DNA from: Nocardiopsis gilva YIM 90087
GTDB taxonomy: Bacteria > Actinomycetota > Actinomycetes > Streptosporangiales > Streptosporangiaceae
Reading direction: 5' to 3'
NCBI RefSeq assembly: GCF_002263495.1
Contig: NZ_CP022753.1
Coordinates: 2,542,001-2,606,000 of the forward strand
Length of the DNA: 64,000 nt
Made by a program: the position numbers and the translations under genes. The notes beneath the pieces were generated by a model that was not told the origin of the DNA, ran no database searches, and saw nothing but the letters and a program-made list of their open reading frames with translations. Of the stretch, positions 56,626 to 64,000 are shown piece by piece; position 1 is the first letter of the stretch; each line of letters opens with the position of its first letter.

Positions 56626-57882
56626 TCAGGCGGAGATCGTCGGGTGCCGGTCGGGGATCTTGGACAGGGTCCACTTCTGGAGGGCTTCGAAGGGGCCGTG
56701 GTCGAAGCGGCGGAGCCAGAGGGTGGAGCCGGTCATCAGGATGAGGGAGATCGCCGCCCACAGGCCGATGACCCACCAGGGGCCGGATCCGGAGAGTTTG
56801 GCGGCCAGGCCCAGGCCGATGCCGTAGCAGGCCAGCATCGCGAGCAGGTTCTGCAGGACGTAGCCACTGAGCGAGGTCCGTCCGAGTGACGACAGCCCGG
56901 TGACCACGGGGCCGGTTCCGCGCACGTGGTCGAGGAGCCAGCCGATGAGGCCGAGGAGGCCGACGCCCACGACGGGGGCCGCCAGGTAGCGGTCGATCAG
57001 GAAGAACTCGGGGCCGCTCAGGGCGGTGACGACGTTGAACGGCACCCCGATGCCCAGGCCCCAGGCCATGAGCCGGACGCGGAGGCGCCTCCCGGTCGCG
57101 TCGTCGCCGAACGCCCCGGCGCGGAAGAGCCGCACGCCGAGCAGGAAGAGGAACACCATCATCGTGAAGGTGATGACCGGCTCCAGGCGCAGGACCCCGA
57201 AGAAGTTGTCCAGCCGCCACGACACCTGCTCCAGGTAGCTGCCCTCGGCGAAGAGGCGGACCGCGTCCGGATCGACGGACGGGGCCTCGGCCGATCCGGT
57301 GTCGGGGCCGTCGAACGCGCTGGTCGCGTAGACCAGCGCTGCGGTCGCCAGCGACATGGCCAGCACGTGCACAACGGCGCCCGTCCACAGGGCGATACTC
57401 CGGGCGCGTTCGGAGCGGGACAGGAGCCAGGCCACCACCAGGGACGTGACCGCGTAGCCCATGAGCACGTCGTAGGCGAAGACCAGCGTGAAGTGGACCA
57501 GCCCTTCGGCGAAGAGGAACAGCGCCCGCCACTTGTAGGTGCCCGGCCAGCGGGATCCTCGTTTGGCGGCCGAGCGGAACTGGATGGCCAGCCCGACGCC
57601 GAACAGGACCGTCAGCATGGTCAGGAACTTGCCGTTGGCGAGCCAGCGGAACACTCCGGAGACCACCGTGCCCGGCGACGGGTCGCTGAGCGCGTCACCG
57701 AGCGTCCCGAACTCACCGCCCCCGCTGAGAAGGGCGGCCTCGGAGCCCAGCGACGCGAAGATCCACACGTTGGTTCCGAGCGTGCCGATGATCGCCGCGC
57801 CGCGCAGGACATCCAGGAGCGGCAAGCGTGTGCCCGGCGGTGCGGGAGATGCTTCCGCGGTCTGTGTCCGGGTCGATTCCAT
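56626..57882 (-). CDS. DUF418-family membrane protein
   Basis: Encodes 418 residues. The N terminus RLPLLDVLRGAAIIGTLGTN and the C-terminal DUF418 part (GRTSLSGYVLQNLLAMLACY) define the family, related to acyltransferase-3-type membrane proteins. About ten to eleven hydrophobic helices are present, including KFLTMLTVLFGVGLAIQF and FLFLLGVRLFRAGAF. Function is unknown; roles in envelope or transport have been proposed only by similarity. ATG 57882 is preceded by GGGGGATGGG; the frame upstream to 58305 has no similarity. The 262 bases before the next gene hold only its terminator. Confidence 0.85.
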   Translation of the reverse strand: MESTRTQTAEASPAPPGTRLPLLDVLRGAAIIGTLGTNVWIFASLGSEAALLSGGGEFGTLGDALSDPSPGTVVSGVFRWLANGKFLTMLTVLFGVGLAIQFRSAAKRGSRWPGTYKWRALFLFAEGLVHFTLVFAYDVLMGYAVTSLVVAWLLSRSERARSIALWTGAVVHVLAMSLATAALVYATSAFDGPDTGSAEAPSVDPDAVRLFAEGSYLEQVSWRLDNFFGVLRLEPVITFTMMVFLFLLGVRLFRAGAFGDDATGRRLRVRLMAWGLGIGVPFNVVTALSGPEFFLIDRYLAAPVVGVGLLGLIGWLLDHVRGTGPVVTGLSSLGRTSLSGYVLQNLLAMLACYGIGLGLAAKLSGSGPWWVIGLWAAISLILMTGSTLWLRRFDHGPFEALQKWTLSKIPDRHPTISA

Positions 57883-58084
57883 GATGTGCGCCCATCCCCC
57901 TCGTCGATCGAACCGTCTGCTGCGCCCATTGGCGCTGATACCGGTCTCAGGGTGGTGGGCAACCCGGGTTCGGGGCGTCCTGCGCGGAGCCGAGATCATG
58001 TGCTGCTTTCGATGTACTCGCATGCACGTCGGGATCCCGGACACCGCTCCGGGGCCGCTCCCCGGGCGCTGAGCGCACAGAAAA

Positions 58085-58112
58085 GGGCGCCCCCGTGACC
58101 ACGGGAGCGCCC
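58085..58112 (-). terminator. Terminator of the F420-type gene
   Basis: GGGCGC-CCCGTG pairs with CACGGG-GCGCCC with small internal mismatches. On the minus strand it is followed by TTTTCT, 32 bases after the stop at 58145. Confidence 0.65.
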
Positions 58113-58144
58113 GACCTGTTCGGCACGAGCCCTTTTCGGGCGGC

Positions 58145-58609
58145 TCAGATCCGGACGGTGGTGCTGCGTACGATCTCGAAGACCGGGTGCGCTTGTGCCT
58201 CGTCGGCGAACCATTCGAGGGGGGAGTCGGGTGCCGCCTTGAAGTACGGGCCGACAATGGCCACGCGGGGGTGCTGCAGGTACTCCCGGAGCACCGGAGC
58301 CGCACGCTCCGGGTCGACGTCGACGACGCTGATCAGTTCGATCCAGCCGCCGTGGCGCAGGGTGGCGTATCCGTCCTTGCGGATGTTGCGCACCCAGTCC
58401 ACCTCTCCGTACGGAGCGACGAGGAACCGGCCCAGCTCGTTCTCCACCAGACTCACCGGCGTCGTCCGCAGGAAACCGGACGTGCGGCCGCGCGTCGTGA
58501 GCAGCTGCATGTCCGACGGGCTGACCCCGTACTTGATGAAGCCTCCGATGACGGCGTTGGCGGTGCGCCGCAGCTTCGTCATTCGGAAGTGACTCGTGTC
58601 GTTCCCCAT
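58145..58609 (-). CDS. Deazaflavin (F420)-dependent nitroreductase-family protein
   Basis: Encodes 154 residues of the split-barrel DUF385/DDN family. LLTTRGRTSGFLRTTPVSLV is the conserved cofactor strand pair. FLVAPYGEVDWVRNIRKDGY matches the family's central motif. Members reduce nitroaromatics or quinones with F420H2. The ATG at 58609 is used because GGGAG lies six bases upstream; ATG 58615 would place the ribosome site too close. It follows the acyl-CoA dehydrogenase gene on the same strand after 66 bases and may be co-transcribed. Confidence 0.85.
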   Translation of the reverse strand: MGNDTSHFRMTKLRRTANAVIGGFIKYGVSPSDMQLLTTRGRTSGFLRTTPVSLVENELGRFLVAPYGEVDWVRNIRKDGYATLRHGGWIELISVVDVDPERAAPVLREYLQHPRVAIVGPYFKAAPDSPLEWFADEAQAHPVFEIVRSTTVRI

Positions 58610-58675
58610 CGACATCTCCCTAATTCGGCTCCCCACTATTGTGCTGGGTACGCCGAGCGCAGCGACCGCCGCCCG

Positions 58676-59866
58676 TCAGCGAAACGCCGAGATGCCGGTC
58701 ACCGCTTGTCCCAGGCTGAGAGCGTGGATCTCCTCGGTCCCCTCGTAGGTGGCGACCGTTTCCAGGTTGAGCATGTGCCGCAGCACCGGGTACTCCAGGG
58801 TGATGCCGTTGGCCCCGTGGATCGAGCGCGCCGTGCTGGCCACGCGCTGGGCGGCCGCCACGCAGGCGAACTTCCCGAAGCTCACGTGGTTGCGGTGGCA
58901 CCGGCCCTGGTCCTTGAGCCGCCCGATCTGCATCGCGGTGAGCCCGGCCTGGTTGACGTCGACGAGCATGTCGGCGAGCTTGCGCTGGGTGAGCTGGAAA
59001 CCGCCGATGGGCCGACCGAACTGTTCGCGGGTCGTCGCGTACTCCAGCGCGGCCTCGTAGCAGGCGCGCGCCGCACCGGCGGCCCCCCACACGATGCCGT
59101 AGCGCGCCTCGTTCAGGCAGGAGAGGGGAGCCCCGAGCCCCGTCGATCCGGGCAGCAGCGCGTCGCCCGGCAGCCGCACACCGTCCAGTACCAGCTCCGA
59201 GGTGATCGAGGCGCGCAGCGACAGCTTCTTGTGGACGAGATTGGCGCTGAAGCCGGGCGTGTCGGTGGGCACGGCGAAACCGCGAATGCCCTCGTCGGTC
59301 GCGGCCCACACGATCGCGACGTCGGCGATCGAGCCGTTGGTGATCCACATCTTGGTGCCGTCCAGCACCCAGTCCGACCCGTCGCGGCGGGCGCGCGTGC
59401 GCATCGAGCCCGGGTCGCTGCCGGAGTCGGGCTCGGTCAGCCCGAAGCAGCCGATCGCCTCGCCCGCCGCCATGCGCGGCAGCCAGTGGTTCTTCTGCTC
59501 CTCCGAACCGAACTTGTGGATCGCGGTCATCGCCAGCGACCCCTGCACCGACACGAAGCTGCGCAGCCCCGAGTCGACCGCCTCCAGTTCCCGGCAGGCC
59601 AGCCCGTACTCGACGGCGCTCGCGCCCGCGCACCCGTAGCCCTCCAGGTGCATCCCGAACACCCCGAGGTCACCGAACGCCTTGGCCAACGAACGGGGGT
59701 CGGGGATGGTCCCGGCCTCGAACCAGTCGGCCACGTGCGGGCGCAGTTCCCGGGCCGCGAAGTCGCGGACGGTGTCGCGGATGTCGCGCTCCTCGTCGGA
59801 CAGCGAGTCGTCCACCGCCAAGAAGTCGTGCGGGTCGGGCGGTGCGGCCTTGCGCTGCTCGCTCAT
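58676..59866 (-). CDS. Acyl-CoA dehydrogenase (glutaryl-CoA dehydrogenase-like)
   Basis: Encodes 396 residues. CFGLTEPDSGSDPGSMRTRA and KMWITNGSIADVAIVWA bind FAD. The catalytic base is the Glu of ATYEGTEEIHAL, the position used by glutaryl- and short-chain enzymes. ARSIHGANGITLEYPVLRHM is a further signature. It oxidises an acyl-CoA to the enoyl-CoA. ATG 59866 overlaps the stop of the CoA-transferase gene by four bases, so the two enzymes probably act in sequence, for example on a dicarboxylic acid. The substrate is unproven. Confidence 0.9.
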   Translation of the reverse strand: MSEQRKAAPPDPHDFLAVDDSLSDEERDIRDTVRDFAARELRPHVADWFEAGTIPDPRSLAKAFGDLGVFGMHLEGYGCAGASAVEYGLACRELEAVDSGLRSFVSVQGSLAMTAIHKFGSEEQKNHWLPRMAAGEAIGCFGLTEPDSGSDPGSMRTRARRDGSDWVLDGTKMWITNGSIADVAIVWAATDEGIRGFAVPTDTPGFSANLVHKKLSLRASITSELVLDGVRLPGDALLPGSTGLGAPLSCLNEARYGIVWGAAGAARACYEAALEYATTREQFGRPIGGFQLTQRKLADMLVDVNQAGLTAMQIGRLKDQGRCHRNHVSFGKFACVAAAQRVASTARSIHGANGITLEYPVLRHMLNLETVATYEGTEEIHALSLGQAVTGISAFR

Positions 59867-61161
59867 CTGGGGACGTCCTTTCCGGTGTCGGTGTCGGTGT
59901 CGGTGTCGGTGGCAGTGCTGGTGTGCTGGTACGCGGCGCCGCGTTCGATCATGGCCTCGACGCGCTCCTCGGGCAGCCCCAGCTCGCGCAGGACCTCAGC
60001 GGAGTGCTGGCCGAGCAGCGGGGGCGGGAGGGCGGGCCCGTCGGTCGCGGCGGTCCCGGGCGCCGACTCCAGCCGGAAACCGGCGCGGATCTGCTCCATC
60101 GGCCCGGCCACCGGGTGCTCGACGCCCAGCACGGCGTCGTCCCCGGCCGCCTCGGCGCTGCGGATCGCGTCCAGCACCCCGCGCACCTTGCCGACCGGAA
60201 CCCCGGCGGCCAGCAGCAGCTTCACCCACTCCTCCGAGGGGCGAACGCGCAGGGTCGCGCTGATCTCGCCGACCAGCTCCGCGCGGTGCGCGACCCGGTC
60301 GGGGTTGGTCGCGTAGCGGGGGTCGTCGGCCAGGTCGGGGCGGTTCAGCACGGCGCACAGCTTGCGGTACAGCGCGTCGTTCCCGGCGGCGATCACGATG
60401 TCGGCGTCGGCGGTGGGAAACGCCTGGTAGGGCACGATCGTGGAGTGGGCGTTGCCGTAGCGCGGCGGGTCCGCCCCGGTCACCAGGGCCTGCTGGGTGA
60501 GGTTGACCAGGCTGGACAGTGCCGCGTTGATGAGCGAGACGCTGATGTGCTCGCCGGCGCCGGTCGTGCGTGCGCGCAGCAGCGCGCCGAGGATCGCCAC
60601 CGCCGCGTTCAGGCCGGTGAGCACGTCGGTCATGGCCACACCCACCTTGCTGGGCGGCCCATCGGGCTCGCCGGTGGCCGCCATCAGGCCGCTCTCCGCC
60701 TGCACGATGAGATCGAAGCCGGGACGCCCCTCCGGCTCGTGCTCGGGGCCGAAGCCGGTGATCGAGCAGTAGACGACGCCCGGGTTGCGGGCCGCGATGG
60801 TGGCGTAGTCCAGCCCGAGGCGCTCGATCACTCCGGGGCGGAAGTTCTGGATCACCACGTCGGCGCGGGCGCAGAGGTCCTGGACGGCGGCCAGCCCCTC
60901 CTCGTCCTTCAGATCGACGGCGAGGCTGCGCTTGCCCCGGTTGACCGAGAGGTAGTAGGCGGCCTCGCCGCCCGCCCAGGGCGGCCCCCAGGAGCGGGTA
61001 TCGTCGCCGCGGCCGGGGTGTTCGACCTTGATGACCTCGGCTCCCATGTCGGCCAGGAGCATCGTCGCGTACGGCCCGGCCAGGACCCGGGAGAGATCGG
61101 CGATCCTGACCCCGGCCAGTGGTTGGGCCGACGGGGCGGACTGTGGGTTGGGTGTGTCCAC
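59863..61161 (-). CDS. Class III (CaiB/BaiF) CoA-transferase
   Basis: Encodes 432 residues. VRIADLSRVLAGPYATMLLA and GAEVIKVEHPGRGDDTRSWG open the fold. The catalytic Asp is in GRPGFDLIVQAESG, and NHPEF-type C-terminal sequence is replaced by VLGVEHPVAGPMEQIR. It moves CoA between carboxylic acids via an aspartyl-CoA intermediate. The last residues form a Thr-Asp repeat (TDTDTDTDTG) encoded by a GGTGTC microsatellite. GTG 61161 lies six bases after the DUF3870 stop. Forms a substrate-activation step before the acyl-CoA dehydrogenase. Confidence 0.9.
   Translation of the reverse strand: MDTPNPQSAPSAQPLAGVRIADLSRVLAGPYATMLLADMGAEVIKVEHPGRGDDTRSWGPPWAGGEAAYYLSVNRGKRSLAVDLKDEEGLAAVQDLCARADVVIQNFRPGVIERLGLDYATIAARNPGVVYCSITGFGPEHEPEGRPGFDLIVQAESGLMAATGEPDGPPSKVGVAMTDVLTGLNAAVAILGALLRARTTGAGEHISVSLINAALSSLVNLTQQALVTGADPPRYGNAHSTIVPYQAFPTADADIVIAAGNDALYRKLCAVLNRPDLADDPRYATNPDRVAHRAELVGEISATLRVRPSEEWVKLLLAAGVPVGKVRGVLDAIRSAEAAGDDAVLGVEHPVAGPMEQIRAGFRLESAPGTAATDGPALPPPLLGQHSAEVLRELGLPEERVEAMIERGAAYQHTSTATDTDTDTDTGKDVPR
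59884..59913. repeat. GGTGTC hexanucleotide repeat in the CoA-transferase 3' end
   Basis: Four perfect GGTGTC units (59884-59907) plus one GGTGGC. Because units are six bases, copy-number change would lengthen or shorten the Thr-Asp tail without shifting frame. The tract lies 17 bases from the start of the overlapping acyl-CoA dehydrogenase gene. Confidence 0.8.
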
Positions 61162-61167
61162 TGCTGG

Positions 61168-61548
61168 CTACATCCCTTCCTGCTGCGGCGCTGAAGCTCG
61201 GGACTCGCGGAGCTGGTGGTAGGTCTCCAGGCAGCGGCGCAGCGCCGTGGTCAGCGCGGCCCCGGACTGTCCGGCGTAGCGGCTCTGGACGCGTTCGGCG
61301 ATCTCGGCGATGTCGTCGGTGACCGACAGGCCCTCGACCAGGGCGCGGAAGAACTCCTTGGCGAGGTCGGTGAGGAGCGTGGTGTCGGCGGCGACGATCC
61401 GGCCATCGGCGAGGTGCACGGCGAGGACGACACCGAGCCGCTCGTACTGGGAGTGGCTCGCCACAGTGTCGGGAAGGCGGGCGTAGCCCGATACGAGGAC
61501 GATCTGCGGATCGTCGAGGAGGCGCTGCAGCCGATCGCGTTCGTGCAC
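61168..61548 (-). CDS. DUF3870 protein
   Basis: Encodes 126 residues. VLVSGYARLPDTVASHSQYE and LGVVLAVHLADGRIVAADTT are characteristic of DUF3870, a small soluble family of unknown function. It is frequently found upstream of CoA-transferase and acyl-CoA dehydrogenase genes, as here. ALRRCLETYHQLRES ends the conserved part. GTG 61548 is seven bases after GGAGGGAG. It is the first gene of the minus-strand operon and diverges from the SAM-IV-controlled gene. A regulatory or accessory role in acid catabolism is only a guess from position. Confidence 0.85.
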   Translation of the reverse strand: MHERDRLQRLLDDPQIVLVSGYARLPDTVASHSQYERLGVVLAVHLADGRIVAADTTLLTDLAKEFFRALVEGLSVTDDIAEIAERVQSRYAGQSGAALTTALRRCLETYHQLRESRASAPQQEGM

Positions 61549-61835
61549 GGTGGAACTCCCTCCGGTGGGCAGGCGAAACTCCGGCGGTGCTGGAGTCTCT
61601 CGCCTGACAGGACGGCCGGGGCAGACCCGACGTCCACAGCGGGAGGGCAGTCGCCCTCAGTATCTCCGATGAGTGTGCCGCGTTGTCAACGCTCGCCACC
61701 GTCCGGGGGCGGGAGAGTGGCGGGAGAACGGCGCGGCATCGGTCGACGGCAAACGGGCCCGCAGGTGAGACGGCCGTCGCCGGGACGGAGACGGACATGG
61801 GGGTGGGGGCGGTTCGGGGGCATCCGGCCGTGCGC

Positions 61836-61841
61836 TATAGT
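61836..61841 (+). promoter_or_regulatory. -10 element of the SAM-IV leader
   Basis: TATAGT ends eight bases before the conserved GTCATGAG of the riboswitch, so transcription should start at its first bases. The surrounding 12 bases are identical to the aroF leader promoter at 21344. Confidence 0.6.
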
Positions 61842-61848
61842 GCCACCC

Positions 61849-61965
61849 AGGTCATGAGCGCCAGCGTCAAGCCCCGGCTTGCTGGCCGGCAACCCTCCTT
61901 CCGCGGTGGGGTGCCCCGGGTGAAGACCAGGTCGAGACACGACCGCATCCCGTAACCGTGTCAGG
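61849..61965 (+). promoter_or_regulatory. SAM-IV riboswitch
   Basis: Contains, in order, GTCATGAGCGCCAGCG, CAAGCCCCGGCTTGCTGG, CCGGCAACCCTCC, CCGCGGTGGGGTGCCCCGGG and TGAAGACCAGG, the conserved core of the actinobacterial SAM-IV aptamer. A further pseudoknot partner is expected in the following 35 bases. It lies 100-215 bases before the aminotransferase-like gene on the same strand. SAM binding should lower expression, tying that gene to sulfur supply. The 3' edge is approximate. Confidence 0.88.
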
Positions 61966-62064
61966 CAAGCGCGGACCCCACCAGGTTCGTACCACGGCAG
62001 CGCTGTAGGACGACGCGCTGTGTGGTGCTCCCGGGGGTCCCTGACGGCCCTTGGAGGAGCCACG

Positions 62065-63450
62065 ATGACCGCTGTCGCCGCAACCCCGTCCACCCGCCCC
62101 ACGGCCGCCCCCGCCCCGGCCTCTGGTGCGCGCACCACGCCCGCCGCCTCCCGCGCCACCGCGGTCGACACCTCGATCGTGGGCGCCGACGTCCGCATCC
62201 CGCTCGTCACCGGCGAACGCGTCACCTACGCGAACTTCGACTACGCCGCCAGTGCCCCGTGCCTGGCGGCGGTGCGCGAGGTGCTGGACGCGTCCCTGCC
62301 CTACTACGCCAGCGTGCACCGGGGCGCGGGATTCCACTCCCAGGTCAGCACCAACGCCTACGAGCAGGCGCGCCGCTCGGTGGCCCGGTTCGTCGGCGCG
62401 CGCCACAACGACGCCGTGGTGTTCGTCCGCGGCACCACCGACGCGCTGAACCTGCTGGCGCGCTCGGTCCCGAAGGACTGCACCGTCGTCGTCTTCGCCG
62501 CCGAGCACCACGCGAGCCTGCTGCCCTGGCAGCACCGGGGGAGCAGGGCGGGCAAGGTCATCCGCCTCCCACTGCCGCAGAGCCCCGACGCGGCGGTCGA
62601 GGCGGCACGCGAGGCACTGCGCTCCGCGCCCGAGGGGCCGCGTCTGCTCTGCGTGACCGGTGCCTCCAACGTCACCGGCGAGATCTGGCCGATCGAGCGG
62701 CTGACCGCCGTCGCGCACAGTGCCGGGGCGCGCATCGTGGTCGACGCCGCCCAGCTCATCCCGCACCAGTCGTTCGGCCTCTCGGCGACGGGCGCCGACT
62801 ACGTCGCCTTCTCCGGGCACAAGCTCTACGCCCCGTTCGGCGCGGGTGTTCTGGCGGGGCGCACCGACTGGCTGCAGGCCGCCACCCCCTACCTGGCGGG
62901 CGGCGGCGCCACCGGCAATGTCACCGAGGACGATGTGCGGTGGAACGACCTCCCCGCGCGCCACGAGGCGGGCAGCCCCAACGTGCTGGGCGCGGTGACG
63001 CTCGCCGCGGCCTGCGACACCCTGACGGAGGCCGGGCAGGACGAGCTGCACGCGCGTGAGCAGGCGCTGCTCGATCGGCTGCGGACCGGCCTGGCGGCGA
63101 TCCCCGGTGTGCGGGACCTGGCCCTGTGGGACACCGACCACCCGCGCGTCGGCATCGTGTCCTTCGTGATCGACGGGCTGGCCAGCGACCTGGTGGCGGC
63201 GGCCCTGTCGGCCGAGTACGGCATCGGTGTGCGGGACGGGCTGTTCTGCGCCCACCTGCTCACCCGGCACCTGCTGCCGGAGGAGCACGAGCAGGCGGTG
63301 CGCGCGAGCATCGGCCTGGGCACCACCGAGGAGCACGTCGACCGGCTGATCGGAGCCGTCGCGCGCCTCGCCGCCCACGGTCCGCGCTGGGAGTACCGCG
63401 ACGACAACGGCCGTATCGCCCCGCTGCCCGACCCGCGCCCGCTGCGGTGA
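62065..63450 (+). CDS. Class V aminotransferase, cysteine-desulfurase-like
   Basis: Encodes 461 residues. After a 35-residue Thr/Ala/Pro lead the PLP fold begins YANFDYAASAPCLAAV. The PLP lysine is in FSGHKLYAPFGAGVL. His of FAAEHHASLLPW stacks on PLP, and Cys in VRDGLFCAHLL occupies the sulfur-accepting position of cysteine desulfurases. ATG 62065 follows GGAGGAG. Control by a SAM-IV riboswitch shows it belongs to sulfur or methionine metabolism, so desulfuration of cysteine or a related thiol amino acid is likely. It is not in a suf operon here. Ergothioneine-type lyases are an alternative. Confidence 0.85.
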   Translation: MTAVAATPSTRPTAAPAPASGARTTPAASRATAVDTSIVGADVRIPLVTGERVTYANFDYAASAPCLAAVREVLDASLPYYASVHRGAGFHSQVSTNAYEQARRSVARFVGARHNDAVVFVRGTTDALNLLARSVPKDCTVVVFAAEHHASLLPWQHRGSRAGKVIRLPLPQSPDAAVEAAREALRSAPEGPRLLCVTGASNVTGEIWPIERLTAVAHSAGARIVVDAAQLIPHQSFGLSATGADYVAFSGHKLYAPFGAGVLAGRTDWLQAATPYLAGGGATGNVTEDDVRWNDLPARHEAGSPNVLGAVTLAAACDTLTEAGQDELHAREQALLDRLRTGLAAIPGVRDLALWDTDHPRVGIVSFVIDGLASDLVAAALSAEYGIGVRDGLFCAHLLTRHLLPEEHEQAVRASIGLGTTEEHVDRLIGAVARLAAHGPRWEYRDDNGRIAPLPDPRPLR

Positions 63451-63460
63451 AACCCGCCGA

Positions 63461-63587
63461 GTGTCCTTGGTCCAGGGCAGAACGAGGACGCCCATGGTGG
63501 ACTTTCGACGGGTGAATGAGATAGCTCACACGAGGTAACATCGGGCGCTAACGAAAGGGCGACGGAGCCCGGGGGACCCAAGGACAC
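63461..63587. repeat. 127-bp segment bounded by inverted repeats
   Basis: 63461-63473 (GTGTCCTTGGTCC) is the inverted match of 63574-63587 (GGACCCAAGGACAC) with one extra base on the right. The interior 100 bases have no gene. It may be a very small transposon remnant or an operator pair for the methyltransferase gene. Confidence 0.4.
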
Positions 63588-63646
63588 GATCCGCGATCTC
63601 CGTTCCGCGCGCCCAGGCACCGGCCGAAGGTTCGGAGAGCGCGATC

Positions 63647-64000
63647 GTGACTGACGAGCGGCGGGCACTGCACATCGTCGAGGGGCCACCGGAAATCGAT
63701 GTGCCTCCGCCGCGCGTCATCCACATTGACGAACACCGGCTGCGCCGTGGGGAACGTGGAGGAGCGGAGGCGGCGGAACCCGCGAAACCCGGAGCGCCCG
63801 CGGCATCGCCCGTGCCGTCCGAGCCGCCCGAGGTCACCCGGGCCAAACGCGCCTTCCTGCGGCGCGCCGCCGGGTACCTCGCGGTCGACGCCGGAATCCG
63901 GCAGTTCGTCGACATCGGCTCCCGGGTCCCCCTCGACGAGGGCATCGGCCGCGCCGTGCACGGACACGCGCCGGACGCCCGGGTCGTCTACATCGAGACC
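63647..64000 (+). CDS. S-adenosyl-methyltransferase of the PF04672 type, N-terminal part
   Basis: GTG 63647 opens a frame that runs to the window end (118 codons). After a Pro/Ala/Glu-rich lead of about 60 residues it reads VTRAKRAFLRRAAGYLAVDA then GIRQFVDIGSRVPL and APDARVVYIET. This is the start of the SAM-binding domain of a large actinomycete methyltransferase family (often called DUF574). The family is usually about 270 residues with substrate unknown. CGGAGAG lies upstream. It is separated from the riboswitch-controlled gene by 196 bases. Confidence 0.75.
   Translation, partial: MTDERRALHIVEGPPEIDVPPPRVIHIDEHRLRRGERGGAEAAEPAKPGAPAASPVPSEPPEVTRAKRAFLRRAAGYLAVDAGIRQFVDIGSRVPLDEGIGRAVHGHAPDARVVYIET

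Overview
The window is very GC-rich and every recognisable gene points to an actinomycete: GTG starts, many apparently leaderless promoters, XRE/DUF397 pairs, a BldD-like regulator beside a pyr operon, mycobacterial-type integration host factor, a PASTA kinase and a SAM-IV riboswitch. A filamentous genus such as Nocardiopsis or Streptomonospora is my best guess. That is inferred from gene content, not from a marker gene.

Bases 1-15264 are accessory and eroded. They hold the start of an MFS efflux pump with two copies of a 20-bp palindromic element, an exported serine beta-lactamase-like hydrolase, an XRE regulator with an unusual triple-motif DUF397 partner, an LLM oxidoreductase abutting half an MFS transporter, and a damaged enediyne locus. 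That locus has an enediyne thioesterase, a frameshifted and truncated FAD monooxygenase, UnbU and a complete KS-AT-ACP-KR-DH-PPTase enediyne polyketide synthase. Downstream are only stubs of a coupled gene, a flavin reductase and an AraC regulator, then a VapB antitoxin whose VapC toxin is cut short.

Bases 15265-20607 (minus strand) are an ECF sigma factor, a zinc-finger anti-sigma membrane protein with a one-base frameshift, and two ABC-2 exporters. A two-repeat type I-E CRISPR relic sits inside this group.

Bases 20645-37746 are core metabolism: a sulfite-oxidase-like enzyme, a DAHP synthase preceded by an aromatic-codon leader peptide and terminator, ThiI, phosphofructokinase with pyrophosphate-type residues, glycerol kinase behind a DasR-like operator, a PASTA kinase, thiOSG under a TPP riboswitch, an Rv2175c-like DNA-binding protein, thiE, a prenyl synthase and metF. 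The order aroF, kinase, Rv2175c-like, prenyl synthase, metF resembles the Rv2172c-Rv2178c block of Mycobacterium tuberculosis.

Bases 37790-54754 run from an isolated LexA box and bldD to UMP synthesis (pyrR, pyrB, pyrC, carA, carB, pyrK, pyrD, pyrF) and then mihF, gmk, rpoZ, coaBC and metK, a conserved actinobacterial order.

Bases 54755-64000 are mixed: a TnpB element inserted in a nuclease-like gene remnant, a DUF418 membrane protein, an F420-type protein, a DUF3870/CoA-transferase/acyl-CoA dehydrogenase operon, and a SAM-IV riboswitch driving a cysteine-desulfurase-like enzyme. The window ends in a partial SAM-dependent methyltransferase. No rRNA or tRNA gene was seen. Long palindromes of one family occur at 22709-22776 and 37792-37861.
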